NCBI GenBank assembly: GCA_000818945.1
Contig: KN805372.1
Coordinates: forward strand, 870,125-934,124
Reading direction: 5' to 3'
DNA length: 64,000 bases
From: Schizochytrium sp. CCTCC M209059
Lineage: Eukaryota; Sar; Bigyra; Thraustochytrida; Thraustochytriidae
Position 1 is the first letter of the stretch. Every line of letters begins with the position of its first letter. Shown here piece after piece: positions 8,317-17,289 of this stretch. The translations under genes were made by a program, and so were the position numbers. The notes under the pieces are model-generated. The model did not search any database. It was not told where the DNA came from and worked only from the letters and a program-made list of their open reading frames with translations.

Positions 8317-11300
8317 TTAGAGCTCAAAGGTCTGAACGAGGCGCTGCAACTTGGCGACCTGGCTCGCTACTTGAGCCTTGCGTTTGCGCGCGAGGCGAAC
8401 GTGTTCGTCGCCCAAGGTCTTGAGGCCGGCCACCAGCGAAGCGCCAAGGGCAGTCGCCGCGGCAGTAGTCGCGTCGGTCTCGGCTGCAGGGGTGCTCTCC
8501 TGCGTTCGTAGGGAAGGCGTGGCAGCGCGGCACGCATCGAGGCGAGCACGAAGGTCGTGCGCAGCGAGCTCGCGCTCGCGCAGACAAGCCTCGAGCTCGA
8601 CAGCCTTGGCCACGAGACAAGTGCGAAGCTTGTCCAGCTTGCTTGCTTCGACGCGGAGTTCTTGCAAGGCCCTTCGCTGCTTCGAGGCACGGCGTCGCGA
8701 AGCCTTGACCGCTGTGCGCTGCGCGATGCGCATCCGTTCACGCTCAAAACGGTGCTGCGCGCGCTGAAGATCCGCGCGTGCTTGCTTTGCGGCATCAGAC
8801 AATGAGGTCTGTGCGAGCTCCAAGACGTCGCATGCGGTCGGATCCAGCTTTTGCAATGCAGCTCGAGCTTCTTCTCTTTGCGAAGCATCCTGCTCGCAAA
8901 CTTGTTGCATTTTTTTGGACATGTCGATTGATGTGTTCACTGGCATGGCATTAGCGGGAGGATCGTCTTCGCCTTCTTGGTCCTCCTGGCAGACCTGAAT
9001 GCTGGTTCTGCGTGGTGTCAATGACGAGGGAGCAGACGAAGAGGACGATAAATGAGGGGGAGCAGGAGAAGCAAGTGAATGTTTTGCGTTTGCCATTGCT
9101 TGTGCAATCTGCGCCGACATTTCTTTGGCAAGAGCATCTTTGAGGGACTCCTGCTGCTCGAGCGCCTGTTCCGACTGTGTCTTACTCGCCTTGACTGCAG
9201 CAGCAAGCTCTTGGAGTCGCGAGTCATTAGACTTGAATTGCTCCTGGCATTTGTTCATGAAGGCCTCTTGCGTTTTGAGGTGCTCTTTGAGCAGACTCAT
9301 GACCTTGGTCGAGGCACCTGCACTTTCCTGTACTTGCAATGCCCCCCTCTGCGCTAGCGTTTTGCTCGCGGGCGTCTGTGTTGGCTCACGGCTGTGCTGC
9401 TTTTCAGGCTGGTGAGCGCCCTTGAGTGGAGTCGTTTGCAATTTCGAAGGCGCGGTCTCTGATGTCTTTGTGCTCACTGATCGTGCTTGGACTGAGGTGC
9501 TCTCGCGTTGCGGGATACTCGCTGACGTCGAATGCTTTGAGCCAGCTTCACGGTGTGCAATATTCGTCGATCGTGCTTGAACTGTGGTGGACTCTCGATG
9601 TGATGAACTTGCGGATCGCGGCTGCGTCGGTGCAGTCTCGCGTGGCGAATCGCTCCTAGTTATCGCGGGTGACAATTTTGCGTTGGTCTCGCGATGTGGC
9701 GTACAGGCCGGTGTTGGCGCCGGCAGCTTGACTTCCATGTCCTGGCTGGCTTCTGCGTCGCCGGGTTGAACACAAACTGGCTCGCAACCATCTTCCTGAA
9801 GGAGCGCGCGGACAAGGTCGTCTTTTTGCCAGCGACGCTTCTTGCCCGAACGATGCCACATGGTCGAGCTGTTGCGGTCAAAGAAGCGGATATGCACACT
9901 TGGCGCGTGAGTGAGTGCGAATTTTTCGAGATTCGCCAATGTCTTTCGCATAAGCGACGCTTTGGTGAGCAGCTGCGATGGTGAAGAGTGACGGCTTACT
10001 ACGCTTCGGAGGTCGCAAGTCGGAGTAGTCGGCCTTGCGATGCTTTGCGTGCTCAATTTTTCTTCTTTTTCCATTTGCTGCGCCAAGTCCACAACTTCGT
10101 TAGCAACATTTTTTACGTCGCCGTCGCTTTCACTCACACTCGACTTTTCGTCCTCGCTCGACTGCACAACATGTTCAGTACATGAGGCAAGGGTGAGCGT
10201 GTTCTTGCCTTTGGACTTTGGCGATACCAACTTGGACTTTGGCGATACTGACATCGCCGGGGATGCATTCTTCGACTTGCTTTGGGCGTTGTGGCGCTTT
10301 TGATAGGGTTCAGAAGCGCGCGCAGGGTCGATTTCGGCCTCCGTGGCAGGCCTTGTTTCGTTTGGCTCGGCGGCTTTGGCCCTAAGCGAGGCCTGCGCTT
10401 TGCTGAGTGTTTGTGCTTGTGCTTGTGCAGCAGCAGTAGCAGCAGCGCTGGCAATAGGCATGGAGCAGACTGATATTTTCGTCGTGGACCGCACGATGCC
10501 AGCGTCCATACCAATGTCATTGGCCTTGAGCTTATTTTGCAGCATGCGGAAAGCCTGTTCGACATGGAATGTGGCAGCAAAAACGTGAAGGACAGGGGCC
10601 TCAAGATCTGCGAGGATCGTGTTCAGACCAACGGGTTTTTCGTCCCATGCGTGCAAAGAGCGCGAAAGATTTGCCGCCGATTGCAGCTTGATCTGGAGAC
10701 GGCTCGTGCCATCGTGCACATGGGGGCTAAAACTAACTCGACAGACGTCTGCGTAGAGCACAGTAACGGGCTCGCCAGAGGCATAACCAATCGTAAGACT
10801 AGTGGCGTTGATGTACAAAGAAAGACGACTGCCGCTTGCGCGCGTGGAGATAATGTCCAAGTGACGTCGCTCTCCCGACTTTCGCGAGTCGCCGACCAGA
10901 GCGACGTTTGAACACGGTAAAATCGCCGCTGACTTGACGAAGCGCGCATGAAGCGCGCGGAGAGCTGCGTGAAGTCGGGTCATGTACTCGTGCTGGGATC
11001 TGGACATGTGCACGCCGTTGAGAAGAGCGGGATCAATGCCATTTGAGTGGAGAAGACGAGGCAGCTCTGTCTGTTCAAAGGCATGATCGAGAGCGCACAC
11101 GCGGTAGACAAACTCGAGCAGTTGAATTTGCGTCGGTACATCAGCGACAACGCGAAGTAGATGCACCATCTTCGAGACGGGTTCCCATCCCGATACGTTA
11201 AAGGGTTTCGCCCGGCTCGGTCCAACATTGGCTCTGAGCTTGTTTGCTTGGTTCAAAAGATCATTCATTGGATAGCATGCCAATCGGAGCAGGTCGAGAC

Positions 11301-11688
11301 TAACATAGCTGGCGAGCTGAGACTCGTCGTACAGTTCGCAAACGAGGCCAACAAAGCAGGCTACGAGGGTGCGAACAAGAGTCTGCTGCTTGCAAATGTC
11401 TGATTTCAAAAGACTGGGAGCCGTCTCGAGGACACCAGAGGTGATGGCATCCGCGGCATCGAAAAGCTCGCCGAGGTGCGAGCGATTTGTTGGTTTTGCC
11501 TCGATGAGTCTGAGTAGCGCTCCCGGGATGGAGTTCTTGATGATAAATTTGAGCTTTTGAATTTCGTCGCGCGCCTCGCAAACTGCAGATAGAGCATTTT
11601 GCACCGTGGGGTCGACGCGCATAGCCTTACGGAGTGGCGTGAGGCGCTCTTTCCAATCCGAGGGCAGCGTGTCAGCAAGCGATGGCAT
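8317..11688 (-). CDS. Candidate meiotic chromosome-axis protein (SYCP2/Red1-like architecture)
   Basis: This encodes 1,123 residues from the ATG at 11686-11688. Residues 1 to about 245 are all-helical with armadillo-like alternation. Residues about 270-385 are beta-rich, with alternating hydrophobics (LDIIST, SRLSLYI, VTVLYADVCRVSFS, SRLQIKL), resembling the Spt16M/PH-like domain of SYCP2. Residues about 395-780 are disordered, rich in Ser, Thr, Pro and Lys, with many SP, SQ and TQ sites. Long coiled coils fill about 793-870 and 925-1055, and a last helix occupies about 1075-1123. The order ARM-like, PH-like, disordered linker, C-terminal coiled coil is that of axis core proteins SYCP2, Red1 and plant ASY3. 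These are very divergent, so the call rests on architecture. A generic coiled-coil scaffold is the alternative. It shares a 475-bp divergent promoter region with the next gene. Confidence 0.45.
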   Translation of the reverse strand: MPSLADTLPSDWKERLTPLRKAMRVDPTVQNALSAVCEARDEIQKLKFIIKNSIPGALLRLIEAKPTNRSHLGELFDAADAITSGVLETAPSLLKSDICKQQTLVRTLVACFVGLVCELYDESQLASYVSLDLLRLACYPMNDLLNQANKLRANVGPSRAKPFNVSGWEPVSKMVHLLRVVADVPTQIQLLEFVYRVCALDHAFEQTELPRLLHSNGIDPALLNGVHMSRSQHEYMTRLHAALRALHARFVKSAAILPCSNVALVGDSRKSGERRHLDIISTRASGSRLSLYINATSLTIGYASGEPVTVLYADVCRVSFSPHVHDGTSRLQIKLQSAANLSRSLHAWDEKPVGLNTILADLEAPVLHVFAATFHVEQAFRMLQNKLKANDIGMDAGIVRSTTKISVCSMPIASAAATAAAQAQAQTLSKAQASLRAKAAEPNETRPATEAEIDPARASEPYQKRHNAQSKSKNASPAMSVSPKSKLVSPKSKGKNTLTLASCTEHVVQSSEDEKSSVSESDGDVKNVANEVVDLAQQMEKEEKLSTQSIARPTTPTCDLRSVVSRHSSPSQLLTKASLMRKTLANLEKFALTHAPSVHIRFFDRNSSTMWHRSGKKRRWQKDDLVRALLQEDGCEPVCVQPGDAEASQDMEVKLPAPTPACTPHRETNAKLSPAITRSDSPRETAPTQPRSASSSHRESTTVQARSTNIAHREAGSKHSTSASIPQRESTSVQARSVSTKTSETAPSKLQTTPLKGAHQPEKQHSREPTQTPASKTLAQRGALQVQESAGASTKVMSLLKEHLKTQEAFMNKCQEQFKSNDSRLQELAAAVKASKTQSEQALEQQESLKDALAKEMSAQIAQAMANAKHSLASPAPPHLSSSSSAPSSLTPRRTSIQVCQEDQEGEDDPPANAMPVNTSIDMSKKMQQVCEQDASQREEARAALQKLDPTACDVLELAQTSLSDAAKQARADLQRAQHRFERERMRIAQRTAVKASRRRASKQRRALQELRVEASKLDKLRTCLVAKAVELEACLRERELAAHDLRARLDACRAATPSLRTQESTPAAETDATTAAATALGASLVAGLKTLGDEHVRLARKRKAQVASQVAKLQRLVQTFEL

Positions 11689-12163
11689 TGTGGCGTTCCT
11701 TTGGCAATGGGGTCAGTCAGCAAGGAGGGAAGAGACTACCAAGCCAATTGACAAGTTGAATAAAAAGCGAATTCGGGATTTGAAAATTTGAAACTTTGAA
11801 AATTCAGATTTTGAAAACGATCGCACGCTGACTTCCGCGCCAAGAGGCCTCGAGGGCAGAGCAGCATCGCGCGCAGCAGCAGCGTGTATTGGGTTACTTG
11901 ATTCGGAGGATCGGCGAGGGGATCTAGTCTTGACTTTCTTGATTTCGTTGAGACCCTCTTGACTCTTTCAAGCGCGACATCAAGTTCTCTGTGCAGAATT
12001 CGAATTAAATCGCCTTTACATTTACCTTTTGACGGCAAGATCTGCGCTTTCTTTGGGAGCGAAAGCGAGCCCCTCTTCTTCCCTCGATCCTTCACGCCAG
12101 CGTTCTCATTGATACGTGGGTGTTTGCGAGAGAAAAGATCCTCTTGGCCTAGCTAAACGGACT
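11689..12163. promoter_or_regulatory. Divergent promoter region
   Basis: This 475-bp AT-richer spacer lies between the start of the SYCP2-like gene (minus) and the start of the basic coiled-coil gene (plus). No other gene is visible, so the pair may be co-regulated. Confidence 0.5.
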
Positions 12164-12889
12164 ATGCCCTCTCGCAAGCGAAAGGGAAGCAGCAGCGCAG
12201 GTCGAGCCAAAGCGCTGAGGGTTCTTTCTTGGCCAGATCGGCGATCATCAGCATCTCGCGACCAAGATGAACTGTCAGGCGAGGAAATCGAGGTGCAAAC
12301 GACGAGAGCGACCAAGAGCAGCAGCAACACCAGGAGCAATAACAACAAGATCATCAACGGCAACAACAAATTCGATGCCGGGGAGGACGAAGATGATGAC
12401 GCAGAGAGTGGTTCCGAAATGGAGGACCTCATGAACCAATTCTTGCAGGAGAAGAAGCGAAAGCAAACGACCCGAGCCAAAGCACAAATTCGTGCCTCGA
12501 AAACGACCGTGCAGCGCCGTGCTGCCGCCGCGCAGACACAATTGCGTGACTTTGAGGAAAAGCATGGAAAGAATGACGAATCGTCTACTCGTGCACAAAG
12601 CAATGGTAAAAACCCAGAACCTGACGACGCTGACCTTGACGAAGTTGAGGCAGCCCTCCTCAAGGTTGAAGGCCTTGACAAGCGCGTGCAGGCGATCACC
12701 GACAGCATGAATGCCTTGATGAAGGAATCTCGCCAAACGCAGGCTCGTGTCAATGCAGTTGTGCCGAGCTGCGACCAAGAAAATGGCCGTGATGACGACG
12801 ACGAGGACAACGAAGTGCAAACAGCAGAAGTACTTCAGTTGGCTTTGCGTGCCTTTGGTCCGACTTCTGCAATTGTTCTCACTCAATGA
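12164..12889 (+). CDS. Small basic/acidic coiled-coil protein, probably nuclear
   Basis: This encodes 241 residues from the ATG at 12164; the frame upstream to 12116 lacks an earlier ATG. It starts with a basic cluster (MPSRKRK), a likely nuclear localisation signal. A Ser- and Asn-rich segment follows, then an acidic patch, then a basic helix (about 90-140) with heptad-like spacing, a polar linker, and a second coiled coil (about 165-205). The C-terminus is hydrophobic and short. It is divergently paired with the SYCP2-like gene. The pattern of an acidic lead, a lysine-rich K-R-K helix and coiled coil recalls SYCP3/Cor1 proteins, which partner SYCP2, but I cannot see diagnostic identity. Treat it as an unknown coiled-coil protein. 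Confidence 0.65.
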   Translation: MPSRKRKGSSSAGRAKALRVLSWPDRRSSASRDQDELSGEEIEVQTTRATKSSSNTRSNNNKIINGNNKFDAGEDEDDDAESGSEMEDLMNQFLQEKKRKQTTRAKAQIRASKTTVQRRAAAAQTQLRDFEEKHGKNDESSTRAQSNGKNPEPDDADLDEVEAALLKVEGLDKRVQAITDSMNALMKESRQTQARVNAVVPSCDQENGRDDDDEDNEVQTAEVLQLALRAFGPTSAIVLTQ

Positions 12890-13260
12890 TGAATTGCGTG
12901 TAAGTCACAAATGAGTATTGATGAGACCACCTTGTTCTCCCCTAAGAGAAAAATGTGAAGAGGAGGAAGAATACAATTCCGGTCGATGGCAAAGAACATC
13001 AGCGCCTTGGTTTGCTCGATCGTTATTTCACAAGCAACATTGTCCAATACGCTTGAAGTGCCGAGACGAAGCAGAGAAGAGGAGAGGCATGTATTTGTCA
13101 ACCAAACTTTGAACGATCTCGTCCTGTTCGCTTGCATCGTGATGTCTTGAAGACCTAGTTGTTCAGCCGCGGCGTCCCACTGCAGGTCCGCTATCTTTTC
13201 TTTTCTTTTCTTTTTTATTAACGAAGAAGAAGAAGAAGAAAAGCAAGAGGGAGAAGAAAC
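12890..13260. other. Convergent 3' intergenic region
   Basis: This spacer holds the 3' flanks of the coiled-coil and kinase genes. It includes a TTTTC tract and a GAAGAA tract (about 13195-13245). I see no gene. Confidence 0.5.
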
Positions 13261-14364
13261 CTACGCAATGTTTAGATGATGATGGGTTTGTTGGACAGAA
13301 GGAAGCCTTTGGATAACCTGAGAGAGCGTGGGACGTTGCGAAGGCGTAGCTGTAAGCATCCAGCGCATGAGCTCGAGTGCGGCAGGCGAGCGCGAGTGAG
13401 TTGGTGGAAGTGGGATACTGCCAATAACGGAGAGATAAGTGCATTCTCTGGGCACCGCTTTGGCAGGTCCTAAAGTCTGTTGACCCTGCTGATCAGGGCG
13501 CGCAAAGGGCCCAGGATTTGCATTTGTGGCGTTTTGGTTGTGAAGAAACTTGCACTCAAAGGGGGAGAAGCCTTGACCGAAGAGCATGGCGAAAAGGAGA
13601 CACCCAAGACTCCAGACGTCTGTGCGCTCGTCGACAATGCAAGTCGGATCGTCAGTAGGCTCCCAGAGCTCGGGGGCTCGGTATGCCATGGAGCAGTAGC
13701 GCGACGCATGGTCCTGAAGAGCGAGACGAGCCTGACGCGAGGAGGTGTCGACGTTTGCTTTGGCTGCGCTGCCAAAGTCCATGAGGACGGGCGTACCATC
13801 TTTGGCAATGAGGACATTGTGCGGCTTGATGTCCCGGTGCGCAAGAGCAGGCTGCTGGTTGTGAAAGGCGGCGACACCATTGCAAATTTGCGAGAGGTTG
13901 GCAAGAGCATCAATTTCGGACATTTGGCGTCCAGACTGCGCGAGGACGAGAAGATGGTCGACGAGGCTTCCTCGTTCAAAAATGGGGAAGACGAGGAGGG
14001 CCTGACGCCGGCCTCTGCGCAGAGGCGTAATTTCTCGCGCGAGGAGCGCGACGCAGTTTGGGTTGTCGTTGCCGACGAGCTCGTGCACTTGGATTTCCCA
14101 TTGCGCTTGGCGCACTTGTTCGTCGCTTTGCAAAATGATGCGTTTCACCGCGAGCAAGTCGTTACCGTGCGGGTTGCGAACGGCGAGAACCTGGCTGAAG
14201 CCGCCGTCAGCGATGGGTCTGACGACCTTGTACTTTTCTCCGCGCACAGTGATGCGCTCCGCGCCCAGGCCGCAGAGGAGGCCTCGGAAGAGCTCCCGCA
14301 TCAGGTTCCAGGTCCACGCGAGCCACAGAACTGCCAGCGTCCACGCCCGGTGCGCTTCTTGCAT
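13261..14364 (-). CDS. STK16/ENV7-like serine/threonine kinase (NAK family)
   Basis: This encodes 367 residues from the ATG at 14362-14364; the open frame upstream begins at a TTG. All kinase motifs are present: Gly-rich loop IADGGFSQV (about 51-59), catalytic Lys in LLAVKRI (Lys74), HRDIKPHN (Asp178), DFGSAA (Asp196), APEL (about 230-233), and DERTDVWSLGCLLFAMLFG. The long activation segment with LALQDHASRYCSMAYRAPE and the DERTDVWSLGC block is the signature of STK16 (MPSK1/PKL12). Human STK16 is shorter (305) and anchored by myristate and palmitate. This protein instead has a Trp- and Leu-rich hydrophobic segment at about 8-32, likely a membrane anchor or a Golgi/vacuole-targeting amphipathic region, ending in a Cys. 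An insert rich in Asn and Gln lies after the FG of subdomain IX. Confidence 0.88.
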   Translation of the reverse strand: MQEAHRAWTLAVLWLAWTWNLMRELFRGLLCGLGAERITVRGEKYKVVRPIADGGFSQVLAVRNPHGNDLLAVKRIILQSDEQVRQAQWEIQVHELVGNDNPNCVALLAREITPLRRGRRQALLVFPIFERGSLVDHLLVLAQSGRQMSEIDALANLSQICNGVAAFHNQQPALAHRDIKPHNVLIAKDGTPVLMDFGSAAKANVDTSSRQARLALQDHASRYCSMAYRAPELWEPTDDPTCIVDERTDVWSLGCLLFAMLFGQGFSPFECKFLHNQNATNANPGPFARPDQQGQQTLGPAKAVPRECTYLSVIGSIPLPPTHSRSPAALELMRWMLTATPSQRPTLSQVIQRLPSVQQTHHHLNIA

Positions 14365-15825
14365 CTCTCCCGTTCGAGCTTTCTTGCTCTTGCTGTTTTC
14401 TCTTCTCCCTCGCCCGCCCTGACCTGACAACTTGGATTTTTTTTATATTTTTTTTCTAAAGAGGCCTATTCCAGGTATTCCCGTTGGGTCGGTTCGACTG
14501 GAATCCGTTCACGGCCTCTGCGAGCAAGAGCGTCTTGTCTCAGGCCAAGCGCGCAATCATGAAAAGCGAGTATCTTCTCCTTCTTCCTTCCGAGTCCTGT
14601 CCGGCCCGCCACTGACAGTGGCCGCTGCCGCTGCACCTAGCGAGCCAGGCAGGCTGCAGCCGGTCTCTGCACTGACTCGGATGGTCAAAATAGATGGCTG
14701 AGATTGAGGTTGGCGCCAACATCGATCACTCGCAAGCAACAGCAAGCAACAGCTGCTTTGTCCGCCTCGCGTGAGTCAGGCAAGCAACAGCAACGAGAAG
14801 GCCACAAGCCTCTGCGTCCTGCTCCCTCCCGGGAAGAACTTGAAGAAAAGAAAGAAAAGGAAAGAAAAGGAAAGAAAAGAAACGGAGTCTCGCTGTCGGC
14901 TGCGGCTGTGCCTGCTAGCTAGCTGGCTGATGTCATCGCTCTACGTCATCATCGTCGCCTCGTTTTGGTTCCAGGCAACTAGCACCTAACCACCAAGCTG
15001 CTGTTGACAGGGAAGAGATTGCTCGCGGCGACAGCAGCAGCTATCTATCTGCGAGACGACGATCTCGAAGCGGGCGCTCCGCCGCTGGGATGCATGCATG
15101 CATGCATGCATGCATGCATGCCATGCATGCAGAGAGGCAGGCAGGCATGCCAGGCCCGGCGCTTCGGCTTCTCGAGCGAGCGGCGCGAGGCCCTGGCCTG
15201 CCGATACCTGCCTGCCCTCGCGCAGTGAAGCTCGAGAGGCGTTGCGAGCCCGCTACTGGAGTCCGCAGCTGCTTCAGGGTCGTCCCACAGGGAGCAAGCC
15301 GTGGGCGGTGAAATGGCTTTCAAAGGGGGCACGCTGCGAATCTGTGCGCAGGAAAGCGCGGGACGCCGCTGCTCGGACGCGGGTGCGACCGGCCGGCTTG
15401 CGGCGGAAGACTCCCTGGGCACCCCCGCACCCCCGCCGCCAGCGCTGGCATACCTCCCGCGGGCCAGTGTAGCGCGCAAAGGGATGCGCAAACAGCGCGA
15501 AGGCGGGGCGCGCAAGTGGGAATCGGCGGGGGCGCAAGTGAAACAAACGAAAGTGGCGTTCACAGGCGACCCCCGGTTCCCATACACTCCTCGTGGTGGT
15601 AATAGTTTTCCGGGGGCGAGGAGGAAGGGAGGAAGGAGCTCTGCTCTCTCTGCTCTGCTCTCTCTGCTCTGTGCTCTGCTCTGGTCTGCTGGTTCATTGC
15701 AAAAGTCGAATTCCGCGGCCGCGCGGGACCCGAGCGAGGCGAACGAACGGCTGGCGCGCGGCAGAGCCCGCGGCGCGCCGGGCGAGAGGCCGGGCGGCGC
15801 GCGCGGCGCGGGCGGGCGGCCGCGA
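14365..15825. other. GC-rich intergenic region with TGCA microsatellite
   Basis: This is the leader of the kinase gene (minus) and of the next plus-strand gene. It contains an ATGC array (about 15089-15130) and purine-rich tracts (about 14838-14882). Long overlapping frames on both strands at 15045-16100 have an Arg/Ala/Ser bias and look artefactual. An in-frame 5' extension of the next gene from 15301 is possible. Confidence 0.45.
15089..15130. repeat. (ATGC)n microsatellite
   Basis: About ten tandem ATGC units, self-complementary; interrupted once near the right end. Confidence 0.9.
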
Positions 15826-16779
15826 ATGGCGGTGGCGACGGCTGCGGCCCCGGACCTGGACGCGGCAGAAACGGTCGCGGCCTCGACGAGAACGAAGGAA
15901 CAGGAGGCCGTCATGACAGCCTCCACCACGACCCAGCGCGTTCTCGCGGCGACACCGCGACAGCGACAGCAGCAGCCGCAGCAGCCGCAGCCGCAGCAGC
16001 AGGCGGCGAGACGCAGGCGCGATCCGCAGCGGAGGAGGCAGCGGAGACGCGGAGCGGAGAGCGAGCGCATGCGCAAGGTGCAGTCTCTCATGCTCATGCT
16101 CCCGGCGCCGCAGAAAGCGCATCAACAGGCAAAGGTAGTGGCGGTCGCGGCCGCAGGAACGCCAAAGGGTGTCAAGAAGTCCGCGAGCGACTGGGACTTT
16201 TACACGGCGCTGGAAGAGTTCCAAGACGACCTCGGGCTCGCCGCGGCCGGCGCGGCGGACGAAGACGAGGTCGGAAACCCTCTCTGCACGGCCGTCAGCT
16301 GGGCCAGTACGGCGACTTCCATCACAGCAATGTCCTGCACGGCTGACGTGATAACCAATACGTCAGCATCGACCTCGGTGGACACACCGATTGCCGAGGA
16401 GTCCGAGGACGACGAGAAGCCTTCGAACGCGCGCTCCTGCGCATCGTCTTCGACGGCGTCGTCTTCATCATCGACCTGTGGTCCGCGCTCCGCATCTTCG
16501 TCGCTGTCATTGGCCTCAGACGGAGAAATCAGCCCGGTCGGACCGGGGGTCAAGGCGCAGGGATCCGACCCATGGTGGGTGCGACCGTCGCTCTCGACGG
16601 TGAGCATTGTTATGGGCGGCTTGGCCGCTCTGCTCGTTCCGGGACGTCGCGTTGAATGCGGCCTCGTCTTTGCTGCGGCTGGCGCCGTCGGTCATCAGCT
16701 GCTTTGTAAAAATAGGTTGCAGCTGGACGACGACGCGGCCAACTATGTTATTGGGGACAACGAGGAGGCCCTCTTTTAG
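15826..16779 (+). CDS. Ser/Gln-rich protein with a C-terminal membrane segment, unknown function
   Basis: This encodes 317 residues from the ATG at 15826; the frame is open to 15301, so a longer N-terminus cannot be excluded. It starts with an Ala-rich acidic stretch, then a poly-Gln/Pro run encoded by CAG/CCG repeats and an Arg-rich segment. Next comes a short conserved-looking piece (SASDWDFYTALEEFQDDLGL, about 125-144) and a long Ser-rich acidic linker. The C-terminus has two hydrophobic stretches (about 260-295: TVSIVMGGLAALLVPG and CGLVFAAAGAVGHQLL) and an acidic tail. This suggests a tail-anchored or hairpin membrane protein with a disordered cytosolic head. No family recognised. Confidence 0.5.
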   Translation: MAVATAAAPDLDAAETVAASTRTKEQEAVMTASTTTQRVLAATPRQRQQQPQQPQPQQQAARRRRDPQRRRQRRRGAESERMRKVQSLMLMLPAPQKAHQQAKVVAVAAAGTPKGVKKSASDWDFYTALEEFQDDLGLAAAGAADEDEVGNPLCTAVSWASTATSITAMSCTADVITNTSASTSVDTPIAEESEDDEKPSNARSCASSSTASSSSSTCGPRSASSSLSLASDGEISPVGPGVKAQGSDPWWVRPSLSTVSIVMGGLAALLVPGRRVECGLVFAAAGAVGHQLLCKNRLQLDDDAANYVIGDNEEALF

Positions 16780-17289
16780 ATTTATTATGTTTCACTATCG
16801 CGCTTGACGCACCTTACCGTACCTAATTTAGCAAGCTAGTCGGCTAGTCAATTCATTGTATGTTTTACAGTTGATTCGTGATATTCTTGCTGCTCGACGT
16901 CGATGACGACATTTCTGTCCTTGAAAAAGAAAAAGAAAAGTAAAGAAAAGGAGATCTCACGCTGTGCTTGCTACTGCACCGTCAGTCTCTTGGACTCCGA
17001 GCGGCACGCCGCCTCCTTTCATGATGATAAAGTGTGCTCTTACGAATGATGCTGCTGCGTTGCACCGTCTCCGGTACTCGATCGTGATTATCTCTCGTAT
17101 TTGGACCTGATGTGCGTAGCCATTCAAGCAAACGCAGATCACACTGTGCTTGCGACTACATCCTTTAGGCTGCTCGACCTTGGGCTGGGTGGGTGCGCGC
17201 TTCATTGCCCCGTCTCCCTTTCTTTCGTATTCAGAAACTTTACGCCCAAAGTGATGCCAGGTGCAGCCTACAAAAAGGTATTCACATGT
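16780..17289. other. Convergent 3' intergenic region
   Basis: This spacer lies between two convergent genes and is AT-richer than its neighbours, with an A-rich tract at about 16922-16950. I see no gene; short frames here have no support. Confidence 0.45.
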
